NCBI GenBank assembly: GCA_963724405.1
Contig: CAVRUQ010000003.1
Span: 1,550,001 to 1,614,000, forward strand
Reading direction: 5' to 3'
Origin: CAVQBJ01 sp963724405
Lineage (GTDB): Bacteria; Actinomycetota; Thermoleophilia; Solirubrobacterales; Solirubrobacteraceae
DNA length: 64,000 nt
The position numbers were made by a program, and so were the translations under genes. Position 1 is the first letter of the stretch, and every line of letters begins with the position of its first letter. Below are positions 1 to 7,533 of this stretch, one piece after another. The notes beneath the pieces were generated by a model. The model had not been told where the DNA came from, ran no database searches, and was given only the letters and a program-made list of their open reading frames with translations.

Positions 1-98
1 GCGACCTGGCCCAGCTGCTCGCGCAGCACATCGAGCCTGCCTTGCTCCTTGGCAACCTCGAACAGCGAGCGGGCATAGACGCGGGCGATCTCTTCCAT
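1..98 (-). CDS. atpH: ATP synthase F1 delta subunit (partial, cut by window edge)
   Basis: Only the first 32 codons are present; the rest lies beyond the left edge. The start is the ATG whose first base is 98, giving an N-terminus beginning MEEIARVYARSLFEVA, which fits the delta/OSCP subunit that links the peripheral stalk to the F1 head. It follows the atpF stop by 8 bp on the same strand, in the usual a-c-b-delta order of bacterial atp operons. It is called on the short N-terminal motif plus the operon position; nothing can be said about its C-terminal domain. Confidence 0.85.
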   Translation of the reverse strand, partial: MEEIARVYARSLFEVAKEQGRLDVLREQLGQV

Positions 99-106
99 CG
101 GCGGTT

Positions 107-663
107 CTAGTTGTCCTGGGCCGTGCTCGAGAGCGCCGAGAAGTCGATCTCGCCGAGCGCCTCGTCGACGAGCCGGCGCTGGTCGGACGCGTCGAGCGAC
201 TTGCGCGTGACCTTCTCGGTGGCGAGGATCGTCAGGTCGGCCACCTCGTTGCGCATCTCCTGCAGCGCCCGCTTGGTGGCGGCGTCGATGTCGCGCTCGG
301 CCCGGCGCGCCGCCTCCGCGGCGATCTCGTTCGCCTGCTCGCGGGCCTCGCGCTCGTGCGCATCGGCGGCCTGGCGGGCCCGGGCGACGATCTCGTCGGA
401 CTGCGCCCGCGCCTCGGCGAGGCGCTCGCGGTACTCGGCGAGCAGCTTCTCCGCCTCCTCGCGGGTGCGCTGGGCGCTGTCGATCGAGTCCTCGATCGCC
501 TTCTGGCGCTTCTCGAGCGCCGTCCGAGATCGTACGGGAACGCCCACCGACGCAGGATGAGCAGCGCGACGATGAACGCGACGAGCGTCCAGATCATCAC
601 GCCCAGACTCGGCGAGACGAGGAAGTTGCCACTGGAACTGCTGCTGGCGGCGAGCGGCGGCAT
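107..663 (-). CDS. atpF: ATP synthase F0 subunit b, with frameshifts as sequenced
   Basis: Subunit b forms the peripheral stalk of the F0F1 ATP synthase: one N-terminal membrane helix followed by a long charged coiled coil. The N-terminal part (MPPLAASSSSSGNF, helix about residues 20-40, then RRWAFP) reads in one frame. The coiled coil, starting ALEKRQKAIEDSID, reads in another. Between them three codons in the third frame read Ile-Ser-Asp, which matches the family pattern F-P-x-I-S-x-A-L-E-K. The simplest reading is two extra single bases, near 520/521 and 531. Length supports this: 557 nt is two more than a multiple of three, and removing two bases gives 184 residues, normal for subunit b. 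The ATG follows the atpE stop by 3 bp, so the genes are translationally coupled. Because the gene is essential, a sequencing or assembly error is more likely than a true pseudogene. Confidence 0.85.
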
Positions 664-666
664 CGT

Positions 667-930
667 CTAGCCCAGGAAGAAGGCGATCAGGCCGAAGATG
701 AACGCGTAGAAGACGATCGCCTCGGTGAGGGCGAAGCCCAGCCACTGGATCGAGGTGATCTCGTCGCGCATCTCGGGCTGGCGGGTGACCGCCTCGATGA
801 CCTTGCCGAAGATGTATCCGACGCCGACGCCGGGGCCGATGGTGCCGAGGCCGGCGCCGATGCCGAGCGCGAGCGACTTGATCGCCTTGTCCAGGGCGGG
901 GTCGGCGACGGCAAGAGTGATAAGCGACAC
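667..930 (-). CDS. atpE: ATP synthase F0 subunit c
   Basis: This is the proteolipid that forms the rotating c-ring of the membrane F0 sector. It is 87 residues long with two hydrophobic hairpin helices. The polar loop motif RQPE is at residues 50-53, and the proton-binding carboxylate is Glu70 in the second helix (GFALTEAIVFYAF). A Gly-rich first helix (GIGAGLGTIGPGVGVG) supports tight ring packing. The start is GTG at 930, preceded by AAGGAG at 6-nt spacing. It lies 16 bp after atpB and 3 bp before atpF in the operon. The carboxylate motif looks like that of a proton-translocating rather than a sodium-binding ring. Confidence 0.97.
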   Translation of the reverse strand: MSLITLAVADPALDKAIKSLALGIGAGLGTIGPGVGVGYIFGKVIEAVTRQPEMRDEITSIQWLGFALTEAIVFYAFIFGLIAFFLG

Positions 931-946
931 AACGGGCTCCTTGTTG

Positions 947-1882
947 TCAGTGAGACTCGGCGACGGCGCCGCCGAGGTAGATGGCAGTGAGGGTGGCGAA
1001 GATGAACGCCTGCAGCGTGGCGATCAGCACCACCTCGAACAGGAAGAACACGATCGCGATGGGCAGCGTGACCGCGCCGAGCGCGGCGAGCCCGAGCAAC
1101 ACGACGAGGCCACCGCCCATGAACAGGATGAGCAGGTGGCCGGCGAGGATGTTGGCGAACAGTCGCACCGACAGCGAGACGATGCGGACGAACTGCGAGA
1201 TGACCTCGATCGTGAAGATGAACGGGATCATCAGCCAGCGCACCGGCACCGAGTCCAGGCCCGCGGGCAGCCAGCTCTTGATGTAGCCGGTGAAGCCCTT
1301 CGCCCGGATCCCCTCGATCTGGTAGCTGAACCACACCATCAGAGTGAGGGCGAGCGTGACCGAGATGTTCGCGGTCGCGGCATAGATCTGGAAGGCCGGG
1401 ATGTGCAGCCCGAAGATGTTGATCGTCTCCTCGCTGTTCACCGGCAACGGGATGTAGCCGAGCAGGTTCGAGAACCAGATGAACAGGAAGAGTGTCGCGA
1501 TGAACGGGAACCACTTGGCCGACATCGCCGGGTCGATGTTGTTCGGGCCCGAGATGTTGTCGTGCATCAGCCGGTAGATCGTCTCGACGGCGGTCTGCAC
1601 CTTGTTCGGGCGGGCCTGCATGCGCCGGGCGATCCAGACCATCGTCCCGACCGTCAGCAGGGTCGCGAGCCACAGGTAGAGCACGGCCTTGTTGATCGAC
1701 AGGTCGATGCCGCCGATCTTGATGGGCACCCAGTCGTCGAGCTGGAACTCGTTCTGGGGCTGGTAGCTCGTGTTCTGCCCGTGGCTGCCGAAGATGACGG
1801 CCAGCGCGACGAGCAGGGCGATGTAGAGCACGAGGCCGATGACGACCTTCGCCTTTGTCGACAATCGCGCGAGCGCCTTCAT
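947..1882 (-). CDS. atpB: ATP synthase F0 subunit a
   Basis: Subunit a forms the stationary proton half-channels facing the c-ring. It is 311 residues with about six membrane segments. The essential arginine is Arg240 in the helix SLSVRLFANILAGH, and the C-terminal helices carry the expected TLPIAIVFFLFEVV and QAFIFATLTAIYL segments. Its ATG overlaps the stop of the upstream AtpI-like gene by 4 bp (ATGA), so translation is coupled. Length and motif order are normal. Confidence 0.97.
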   Translation of the reverse strand: MKALARLSTKAKVVIGLVLYIALLVALAVIFGSHGQNTSYQPQNEFQLDDWVPIKIGGIDLSINKAVLYLWLATLLTVGTMVWIARRMQARPNKVQTAVETIYRLMHDNISGPNNIDPAMSAKWFPFIATLFLFIWFSNLLGYIPLPVNSEETINIFGLHIPAFQIYAATANISVTLALTLMVWFSYQIEGIRAKGFTGYIKSWLPAGLDSVPVRWLMIPFIFTIEVISQFVRIVSLSVRLFANILAGHLLILFMGGGLVVLLGLAALGAVTLPIAIVFFLFEVVLIATLQAFIFATLTAIYLGGAVAESH

Positions 1883-2286
1883 CGCGTTCCCCCGTTGGGC
1901 GCCAGCGGGGGGCCGCCGGCGTCGCGCCGCGGAGGAGCCGGCGCGTCGAACGGGCGCATGATCATGCCGACGGTGAAGTAGACCGTGAACAGCACGACGA
2001 CCAGCACCGCCGCGGCGAGGCCGGCCGCGTTGTCGTTGACGCCGACGAGGAAGATGGCGATCGCCACGAACCAGCCGCGCCCGATCATCGAGCCGGCGAG
2101 CAGCCCCACGGTCGTGCGCGGGTCGTGCGACGCCGCCGCGCGCCGGGTCGTGTAGATCTGCACGCCGCGCTGGATCAGCCAGGCTCCCGCGGCCACGGCC
2201 CAGCCCGCCATCGGCAGACCGGCCGCGATGAAGATCGGCAGCGAGATGGCGAGCACCACTATGTCGAGATAGCGGACGACAACCAT
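1879..2286 (-). CDS. AtpI-like small integral membrane protein of the atp operon
   Basis: This 135-residue protein has three to four hydrophobic segments (roughly residues 7-25, 28-45, 62-82 and 85-110) and a proline-rich hydrophilic C-terminus. Its place immediately before atpB, with a 4-bp ATGA overlap, is where AtpI/ATP synthase protein I normally sits; AtpI has been proposed to help c-ring assembly or ion import. Sequence similarity to AtpI is weak by eye, so the name rests mainly on context, size and topology. The start ATG overlaps the stop of the preceding small reading frame (TGATG), again suggesting coupling. Confidence 0.6.
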   Translation of the reverse strand: MVVVRYLDIVVLAISLPIFIAAGLPMAGWAVAAGAWLIQRGVQIYTTRRAAASHDPRTTVGLLAGSMIGRGWFVAIAIFLVGVNDNAAGLAAAVLVVVLFTVYFTVGMIMRPFDAPAPPRRDAGGPPLAPNGGTR

Positions 2287-2567
2287 CAGCTCACGGGTCC
2301 GCGACGCGGGCGCTCACAACGCTCCCAGCCGCCCCGAAAGCGTCCGTGCAATCGCCGCGTCGTGCCGCGAGCGGCCCGCGGGCACGCTCGGCGCAGCAGA
2401 CGACGCTCGCCGTGACGCGGCCCGCGCAGGCGCCGGCGCGCCCCGCGCGGGGTCCTCCCGCGGTGGCGGTTCGCCTCGATGCCGCCCGCGGGGGCGGGCT
2501 CGGGCAGACGCGGAGCGTCGGGGTCGCTCGCGTCAGGGAAACCGTCAGTGGCGTCAAAGTCTGGCAT
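2286..2567 (-). CDS. Possible small leader protein at the head of the atp operon
   Basis: This open frame of 93 codons begins with an acidic, proline-rich stretch (MPDFDATDGFPDASDPDAPR) and then becomes very arginine-rich. Its stop codon overlaps the start of the AtpI-like gene (TGATG), as expected for a real coupled gene. However, it has no membrane segment or recognisable domain, and codon use in the second half is less convincing. It could be an AtpZ-type gene damaged by an indel, or chance open sequence. It lies about 100 bp downstream of the predicted atp promoter. Confidence 0.35.
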   Translation of the reverse strand: MPDFDATDGFPDASDPDAPRLPEPAPAGGIEANRHRGRTPRGARRRLRGPRHGERRLLRRACPRAARGTTRRLHGRFRGGWERCERPRRGPVS

Positions 2568-2596
2568 TTGTGTGGGGGCACCCTACAGACGACAAA

Positions 2597-2624
2597 AGTC
2601 CGCGCGCGCTGTCGCCGGCGGACT
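2597..2624 (-). promoter_or_regulatory. Hairpin with short U-run in the atp leader
   Basis: The arms AGTCCGC and GCGGACT are perfect complements (2597-2603 and 2618-2624) around a GC-rich loop. On the minus strand the 3' arm runs into TTTTG. Lying between the predicted promoter and the first reading frame, it could act as a weak attenuator or as an mRNA-stabilising leader hairpin. The four-base U-run is short for a strong terminator. Confidence 0.35.
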
Positions 2625-2667
2625 CTGCAGTGCCCTCTCCTCCCGGGGATCCTTCGTTGCGGCTGGG

Positions 2668-2696
2668 AGTGTACTCGGTTACGAACTTCGTAACAA
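2668..2696 (-). promoter_or_regulatory. Predicted promoter of the atp operon with overlapping palindromic operator
   Basis: On the minus strand the sequence reads TTGTTA at 2696-2691, exactly 17 bp, then TACACT at 2673-2668, a good housekeeping sigma-factor promoter. A 17-bp inverted repeat GTTACGAA-C-TTCGTAAC (2678-2694, arms of 8 bp without mismatch) covers most of the spacer and part of the -35 box. A regulator binding there would be expected to repress. The AT-rich local composition stands out from the GC-rich surroundings. Confidence 0.65.
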
Positions 2697-2888
2697 CTTT
2701 GTGACACCCGCCACACCGTCGTGACCGGCGTTTCTCCGCAACTCCTCCCCGCGCCATGGCGATGGCCGGCCGCCGCGGAGGAAACCGCCGGAGCGCCGGC
2801 CGGCGGGCCGTAGGATCAGGTCCGGGCCGATGCCGCGATTGCCGTCGCCGACGACGGCCCCGCAGCCCGCCGGGGGTGCGACGGACGC

Positions 2889-3788
2889 TCACTCGACGCG
2901 AACGCGGCGGCGCGACGCCCACCGCGGGCCCGCCCACGCCCGCCAGCGGGGCACGCCGAGCTCGACGATCGCCACCGCCACGGCCATCGTCGCGACCCCG
3001 GCGAGCACGTCGGCCAGGTAGTGGTTGCCGGTGGTCAGCACGCCGACCGCGGTCACGACCGGATACAGGGCCGCGAGCGTCCGCCAGAGCCACCGCCGCG
3101 ACAGCCGCCACATCGCGAGCGCCGACCAGCAGGCCCAGGCCAGGTGCAGCGAGGGCATGGCCGCGAGCTGGTCGGCCTCGGAGGCGAGCTTGCCGGTGTG
3201 CCAGGACCCGAACGTGTGCGACGCGGCCACGATGTCGGCGAAGTCGCTGCCCGGGAGCAGTCGCGGCGGTGCGACGGGAAGACGCCAGAAGACGACGAAG
3301 CCGATGACGTTGATGAGCACGAGCGAGTTGCGCAGCGGCCGGTAGAGGTCGGGGCGACGCCACCACAGCCAGCCGAGCAGCCCGAGCGTGACGACGAAAT
3401 GGGCGTTGTCGTAGTAGTAGGAGAGGACGATCCCGAGCGTGTGGTGGGCGGCGAGCCAGTGGTTGAGCGCGAGCTCGGGATCGAGGTGCAGCGTGCGCTC
3501 GAACGAGAGGATGTCCTGCCCGTGCACGATCGCCTCGTGCAGGCGCAGGGGCGCGAGCGAGGTCACCCAGTCGTAGAGCACGACGAGCCAGGCGACGGCG
3601 AGCGCCTCGATCCACCAGGGCGACCGCTGCGCCGCGATCGGGGTGCCCGCGACGGCGCGGGCCGTGCCGGACGCTGCGGCGGCGCCTCGGCCGGGCAGGG
3701 CTCCGGGCAGGACCACCGCCGTGGCGGTCGGCTCCTCGCCCTCCGCGGCCGGTCGCCACGGGGCCTGTGGGTGCTCGGTGACCGACAT
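2889..3788 (-). CDS. PAP2-superfamily membrane phosphatase / phosphotransferase
   Basis: This multi-pass membrane protein carries the three PAP2 signature blocks near the membrane surface: VAPPRLLPG (the Aur1-like first block), MPSLHLAWA with the catalytic PSxH, and TGNHYLADVLAG with the second histidine and aspartate. The PPR form of block one matches the PAP2_3 (Aur1/inositolphosphotransferase-like) subfamily, which acts on lipid phosphates or transfers phospho-head-groups. The first 55 residues are hydrophilic and precede about six helices. Two starts are possible: the ATG at 3788 used here and a GTG at 3803 five codons upstream. The substrate is not predictable; neighbouring envelope genes suggest a role in cell-envelope lipid or polyprenyl metabolism. 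Confidence 0.8.
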   Translation of the reverse strand: MSVTEHPQAPWRPAAEGEEPTATAVVLPGALPGRGAAAASGTARAVAGTPIAAQRSPWWIEALAVAWLVVLYDWVTSLAPLRLHEAIVHGQDILSFERTLHLDPELALNHWLAAHHTLGIVLSYYYDNAHFVVTLGLLGWLWWRRPDLYRPLRNSLVLINVIGFVVFWRLPVAPPRLLPGSDFADIVAASHTFGSWHTGKLASEADQLAAMPSLHLAWACWSALAMWRLSRRWLWRTLAALYPVVTAVGVLTTGNHYLADVLAGVATMAVAVAIVELGVPRWRAWAGPRWASRRRVRVE

Positions 3789-3870
3789 CTGACTACCGGA
3801 CACTAGCTGTTCACACGAAGGTCACCGGTCGCGCCGCGACAGGGGCCCGCGACGCCGCCCGGCCCGTGTT

Positions 3871-4629
3871 TCAAGGGGCGACGAGCCGCAGTCCGCGCTC
3901 GTCGAGCGACTGCAGCACGGCCGGCAGCGCCGCGACCGTGCGCCGCCACGATCCCGGGCTCGAGTAGTCGTCGGCGTCGTGCAGCAGGAGCACCGATCCC
4001 TCGCCGACCCCGCGGGTGACGAGACGGCTGATCGACTCCGGTGTCGCGCCGGCCTCCCAGTCGCGGCCCCACTGACTCCACAGCAGGGTGCGCCACCCGC
4101 GGTTGCGCGCGTAGCGGAGCGCGGCGCCGTTGAGCACGCCGTAGGGCGGCCGGTACAGCGACACCGCGCGGCCGGTCGTCTCCTCGATCGTCACGAGGGC
4201 GCGAGAGATGTCCTCGTGCACCTGCCAGGGCGTCAGGCGGAGCAGATTGCGGTGGCGATCGCAGTGCAGGGCGATGCCGTGGCCGGCGGCGACGATCTCG
4301 GCGGCCAGCCCCGGGTTGCGGCGGACCTGCTCGCCGACGAGGAAGAACGTCGCCTGCGCGTCGTGTCGCGCGAGCTCCTCGAGCACGGCCGGCGTGCCCT
4401 GCGGGTGGGGGCCGTCGTCGAAGGTGAGCGCGACGCCGCGACCGCTCGCCGTGGCGTCCTCGATGCCGAGCGGACGGTCGAGCGGCACCCACGCCCGCGC
4501 GCCACGAGGCGCGTGCGCGACCCAGGCTCCGGCGGCCGCCGGAAGTGCGTGCGCGACGCCGGCGAGCGCGAGCGCCCCGGCCGGGAGAGCGAGGGCGCCC
4601 CGTCGGCTGCGATGATCGGTGTCCGTCAT
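3871..4629 (-). CDS. Polysaccharide deacetylase (NodB / carbohydrate esterase 4 family)
   Basis: The protein has 252 residues with a hydrophobic N-terminal stretch (about 12-33), probably an export signal or membrane anchor. The CE4 motifs are in order: TFDDGP at 69-74 (catalytic base and metal aspartates), the metal histidines in LHCDRHRN (His122 and His126), RPPYG at 160-164, and LLLHD near residue 215. It should remove N- or O-acetyl groups from a surface glycan or peptidoglycan. The start ATG overlaps, base for base, the start of the divergent transporter gene (palindromic CATG at 4627-4630), so at least one promoter must lie inside the other gene. It ends 83 bp upstream of the PAP2 gene start. 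Confidence 0.9.
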   Translation of the reverse strand: MTDTDHRSRRGALALPAGALALAGVAHALPAAAGAWVAHAPRGARAWVPLDRPLGIEDATASGRGVALTFDDGPHPQGTPAVLEELARHDAQATFFLVGEQVRRNPGLAAEIVAAGHGIALHCDRHRNLLRLTPWQVHEDISRALVTIEETTGRAVSLYRPPYGVLNGAALRYARNRGWRTLLWSQWGRDWEAGATPESISRLVTRGVGEGSVLLLHDADDYSSPGSWRRTVAALPAVLQSLDERGLRLVAP

Positions 4630-5632
4630 GACTCTTGATCTTCTGCTGGGAATCCTCGCGGCGGCGGCCGCGTCGACGTTCTACAGCCTAGGGGTCGCCC
4701 TCCAGGCTCTCGACGCGCGCGAGGTGGACGCCGGGCACCACCTGCGCGTCAGCCTCATCGGCGAGCTCGCCGGCCGGGCGCGCTGGCTCGCGGGGACGGC
4801 GCTGTCGATGCTCGGCTTCCCGTTGCAGGTCGTCGCGCTGCTGCTCGCCCCGCTCGTCGTCGTGCAGCCGGCCCTCGCCTGCGGGCTGCTCGTGTTGCTG
4901 CTCGTCGGCGAGCGACTGCTCAACGAGCGCGCCGGCCGCCGCGAGCATCTCGCGATGGCGGCGATCGTGATCGGCGTCATCGGGACGGCGCTCGCGGCCC
5001 CCGACCGCACGACGACGCACACGAACAACCTCACCCTGACGCTCGTGCTCGTCGGCCTCGGGGTGCTGACGATGCTGCCGTACATCGTCAGCTGGCTCTG
5101 GCGGCCGATGCCGACCGTGACGATCATCGGAGCGGGCCTCGGCTTCGCCTGGAGCGGGCTCGCGACGAAGCTCGCCTCCGACGGCCTGGCCAACGGCCGT
5201 CTGCTCGTCGCGCTCGCGTGGGCCCTGTCAACCGCGGGCGCATCGGCGATCGGCGCGCTCAGCGAGATGAGCGCTCTGCAACTGCGACCGGCGATCCAGG
5301 TCGCGCCAGTCGTGTTCGTGACTCAGACGCTCGTGCCCGTGCTGCTCGCGCCGCTGCTGCTCGGCGAGAGCCTCGCGACTACGCCGTACGGCGGGGTGCC
5401 GCTGGTGGCCTCGCTCATCCTGCTCGCGATCGGGGCCGCGGTGCTCGCGCGCTCGCCACTGCTGCTCGCCCTGATGGTGCCCGAGAGCGCCGAGCCCGTG
5501 AGCGAGGCGAGCGATTCGACCCCCAGCCGCTCGGCGCGCAGCGAGCCCACGAGCTCGGCCACCGCACGCAGGGACGAGGTCGATCCGTCGAGCGTGAGCA
5601 CGACGACGTCGCCCGCCCGAATCTGGCCGTGA
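4628..5632 (+). CDS. DMT/EamA-type multi-helix membrane transporter
   Basis: This protein has about 334 residues and nine to ten hydrophobic helices spanning residues 3-285. The two-repeat topology (GELAGRARWLAGTALSMLG, then QPALACGLLVLLLVGERLL, and later VTQTLVPVLLAPLLLGESL) is that of drug/metabolite-type transporters related to NIPA/EamA proteins. The substrate is unknown. The hydrophobic core ends near residue 290. The last 45 residues are a Ser/Thr/Arg-rich tail read antisense through the end of the facing glycosyltransferase gene, which suggests that the original stop codon was lost. ATG 4628 is used; a GTG lies three codons upstream. Confidence 0.75.
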   Translation: MTLDLLLGILAAAAASTFYSLGVALQALDAREVDAGHHLRVSLIGELAGRARWLAGTALSMLGFPLQVVALLLAPLVVVQPALACGLLVLLLVGERLLNERAGRREHLAMAAIVIGVIGTALAAPDRTTTHTNNLTLTLVLVGLGVLTMLPYIVSWLWRPMPTVTIIGAGLGFAWSGLATKLASDGLANGRLLVALAWALSTAGASAIGALSEMSALQLRPAIQVAPVVFVTQTLVPVLLAPLLLGESLATTPYGGVPLVASLILLAIGAAVLARSPLLLALMVPESAEPVSEASDSTPSRSARSEPTSSATARRDEVDPSSVSTTTSPARIWP

Positions 5633-7332
5633 GGGAGCGGACGGCGGCCGTCGAGCTGCCACGCTCCCTGAACCGGCGTCGCGCCGGTCGTGCGTGCGAG
5701 CACGAGCTCGCCCAGGGTGGGCGAGCCCGACTGCAGGAAGTAGAAGTGACGGCGTAGCCCGTACGCGTGCGCCTGCTCGTGGAGCAGGTGCGGGGTGAGC
5801 ACCCAGTGCAGCAGGCCGCCGTGCCGGGCCTCGGGGAGGCCCTCGTCGCCGAACGCCCGCAGGCTCGCGAGCACCGGCTTCGGCGGCTGCGGATCGGGCT
5901 CGGCGAACGTCGCGTGCACGCCGGCGGCGGCGAGCTCGGCGGCCACGCCGGCCACGGCGCCGTCCGGCGTGCGGATGATGAGGGCCACGCGACGCTGGGC
6001 CGTGGGCACGTGCGTGAGCGGTGCCCGGATGTGGAACACGGTGTTCGCCATCGCCAGCATCTCGTCGGTCGACATCGCCCAGGCCCCGGCCGTCACGACG
6101 AGCGCGAGCTGTACCGCGATCTGCACCGTCCGCGGGCGCCACGCCGGAATCGGGCGCACGCGCCGCGGCGCGCGGAGCACCGCTTCGACGGCGTGCGGCA
6201 GGCCCGCGGCGGGTGACCGCGGCGTCGCGGCGGCCGCGGCCGCGGCCGCCGTCGCCGTCGCCGTCGCCGTGGAGGCGAAGCTCGACTCGACGTGCTCGCG
6301 CAGCTCGCGCGTATCGTTCGCGAGGCGCACGAGGTCGAGCTCGGCCATCGCCCGCGTGTTGATGCGCGCGTGCCCGACGGGCAGGCCGTAGGACACGACC
6401 GGGGTCCCGGTGGCCATCGCCTCGAGGCACGTGACGCCCCCGGTCGAGTGCACGAGCGCGTCGGCGGCCGCGAGCAGGTCGGGCATCCGGTCGGTGAAGC
6501 CGTAGACGTGGACGCGCTCCTCGCCGGCGAACGCCGCCTCCAGGCGGGCCCGCAACGCGTCGTTGCGCCCGGCGAGGCAGACGATGCTCGAGACCGCCTC
6601 GATCTCGCACAGCTCGCGCACGGCGCCCTCGAGGTCCCCGACCCCCCAGCCGCCGCCAGAGACGACGACCATGCGCCCGTCCTGCGGGAGCCCGAGAGCG
6701 CCGCGCGTCTCACGCGGGCAGCGCGGTCGCAGGAACTCGGCCGAGATGAGCGGTCGCACGAGCTCGACGCTGTCGTCGCCGGCGATGCGGCGCACCGACT
6801 CCATCGAGTCCTCGTACATCGCGAGGTGCAGGTCGATGCCCGGCTGCGCCCAGAAGAACAGGCCGGTCAGATCGGTGATCGTCGCGACCGTCGGGCAGCG
6901 CACGACCCCGCGGCGGCGCAGCCGCGCGAGCACGACCGTCACCGCGGGGTAGGTGGAGACGACGACGTCGGGGTCGTGGTCGGCGATCACGCGGGCGAGC
7001 GGTCGCGCGCCGAACGTGCACAGCGACAGGCGCGCATACCAGCGCACCGGCGCGACGTGCTCGAGCAGCCAGTAGATGACCGTGTAGGTCCAGGGCATGA
7101 AGCGCAGCTGCCAGCGATAGCCGTCCTCGACGACGGGACGCAGCAGCCGCCCCATCGCGGCGAGACCGTCGATGACCGTCACGTCGACGTCGCCGCGCGC
7201 GGCTTGTATCTGGTCGCTCAGCGCCCGCGCCGCGGCCGCGTGGCCCTCGCCCACGTCGGCCGAGAGGATGAGGACGCGTCGCCGATCGGACGGCGCGGAG
7301 GGCGAAGGTGGGCGTTGGCGTCGTAGGCGCAT
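5323..7332 (-). CDS. MGDG-synthase-like glycosyltransferase fused to a degenerate polysaccharide-deacetylase-like domain
   Basis: Residues 18-345 resemble the MGDG synthase/MurG-type GT-B fold: N-terminal VLILSADVGEGHAAAA, then SGGGWGVGD near 225, VHVYGFTDRM near 275 and HSTGGVTCLEAMATGTP near 296-311 for nucleotide-sugar binding. It probably glycosylates a diacylglycerol-type lipid at the membrane. An Ala/Thr homopolymeric linker (352-370) and one membrane helix (about 402-419) follow. Residues 445-615 look like a NodB-type domain in which the TFDDGP motif has become RTPDGA and the paired metal histidines are absent, so it is probably catalytically dead. ATG 7332 was chosen because the conserved domain starts soon after it. 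The last 100 or so residues run antisense into the transporter gene, so the true end may lie near 5480. Confidence 0.75.
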   Translation of the reverse strand: MRLRRQRPPSPSAPSDRRRVLILSADVGEGHAAAARALSDQIQAARGDVDVTVIDGLAAMGRLLRPVVEDGYRWQLRFMPWTYTVIYWLLEHVAPVRWYARLSLCTFGARPLARVIADHDPDVVVSTYPAVTVVLARLRRRGVVRCPTVATITDLTGLFFWAQPGIDLHLAMYEDSMESVRRIAGDDSVELVRPLISAEFLRPRCPRETRGALGLPQDGRMVVVSGGGWGVGDLEGAVRELCEIEAVSSIVCLAGRNDALRARLEAAFAGEERVHVYGFTDRMPDLLAAADALVHSTGGVTCLEAMATGTPVVSYGLPVGHARINTRAMAELDLVRLANDTRELREHVESSFASTATATATAAAAAAAATPRSPAAGLPHAVEAVLRAPRRVRPIPAWRPRTVQIAVQLALVVTAGAWAMSTDEMLAMANTVFHIRAPLTHVPTAQRRVALIIRTPDGAVAGVAAELAAAGVHATFAEPDPQPPKPVLASLRAFGDEGLPEARHGGLLHWVLTPHLLHEQAHAYGLRRHFYFLQSGSPTLGELVLARTTGATPVQGAWQLDGRRPLPHGQIRAGDVVVLTLDGSTSSLRAVAELVGSLRAERLGVESLASLTGSALSGTIRASSSGERASTAAPIASRMSEATSGTPPYGVVARLSPSSSGASSTGTSV

Positions 7333-7533
7333 GATTCGGTCGTACCCCGCGGGCGAGCGAGGCCGGCCGTAGCGGACAGCGCTCGGGGAGCGATCCCCCC
7401 GGCGGCGCAACACGCTCAACAGGCTATCGGCCCTGTCGTACGGCTGCGCGCACGTCCGCGTAATCCCGAGACCGTGCGGATCCGCGTAGGGACCATCGTG
7501 CTCGGACGCGCCGCTCCAGTGCACAATAGCCGA

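Larger units (their letters stand above)
2568..2888. other. Intergenic region with atp operon promoter and leader
   Basis: This gap of about 320 bp separates the atp operon from the PAP2 gene that ends at 2889; both are on the minus strand. It holds the predicted promoter and palindrome at 2668-2696 and the hairpin at 2597-2624. The part nearest the PAP2 gene (2700-2888) shows no gene. Confidence 0.7.
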
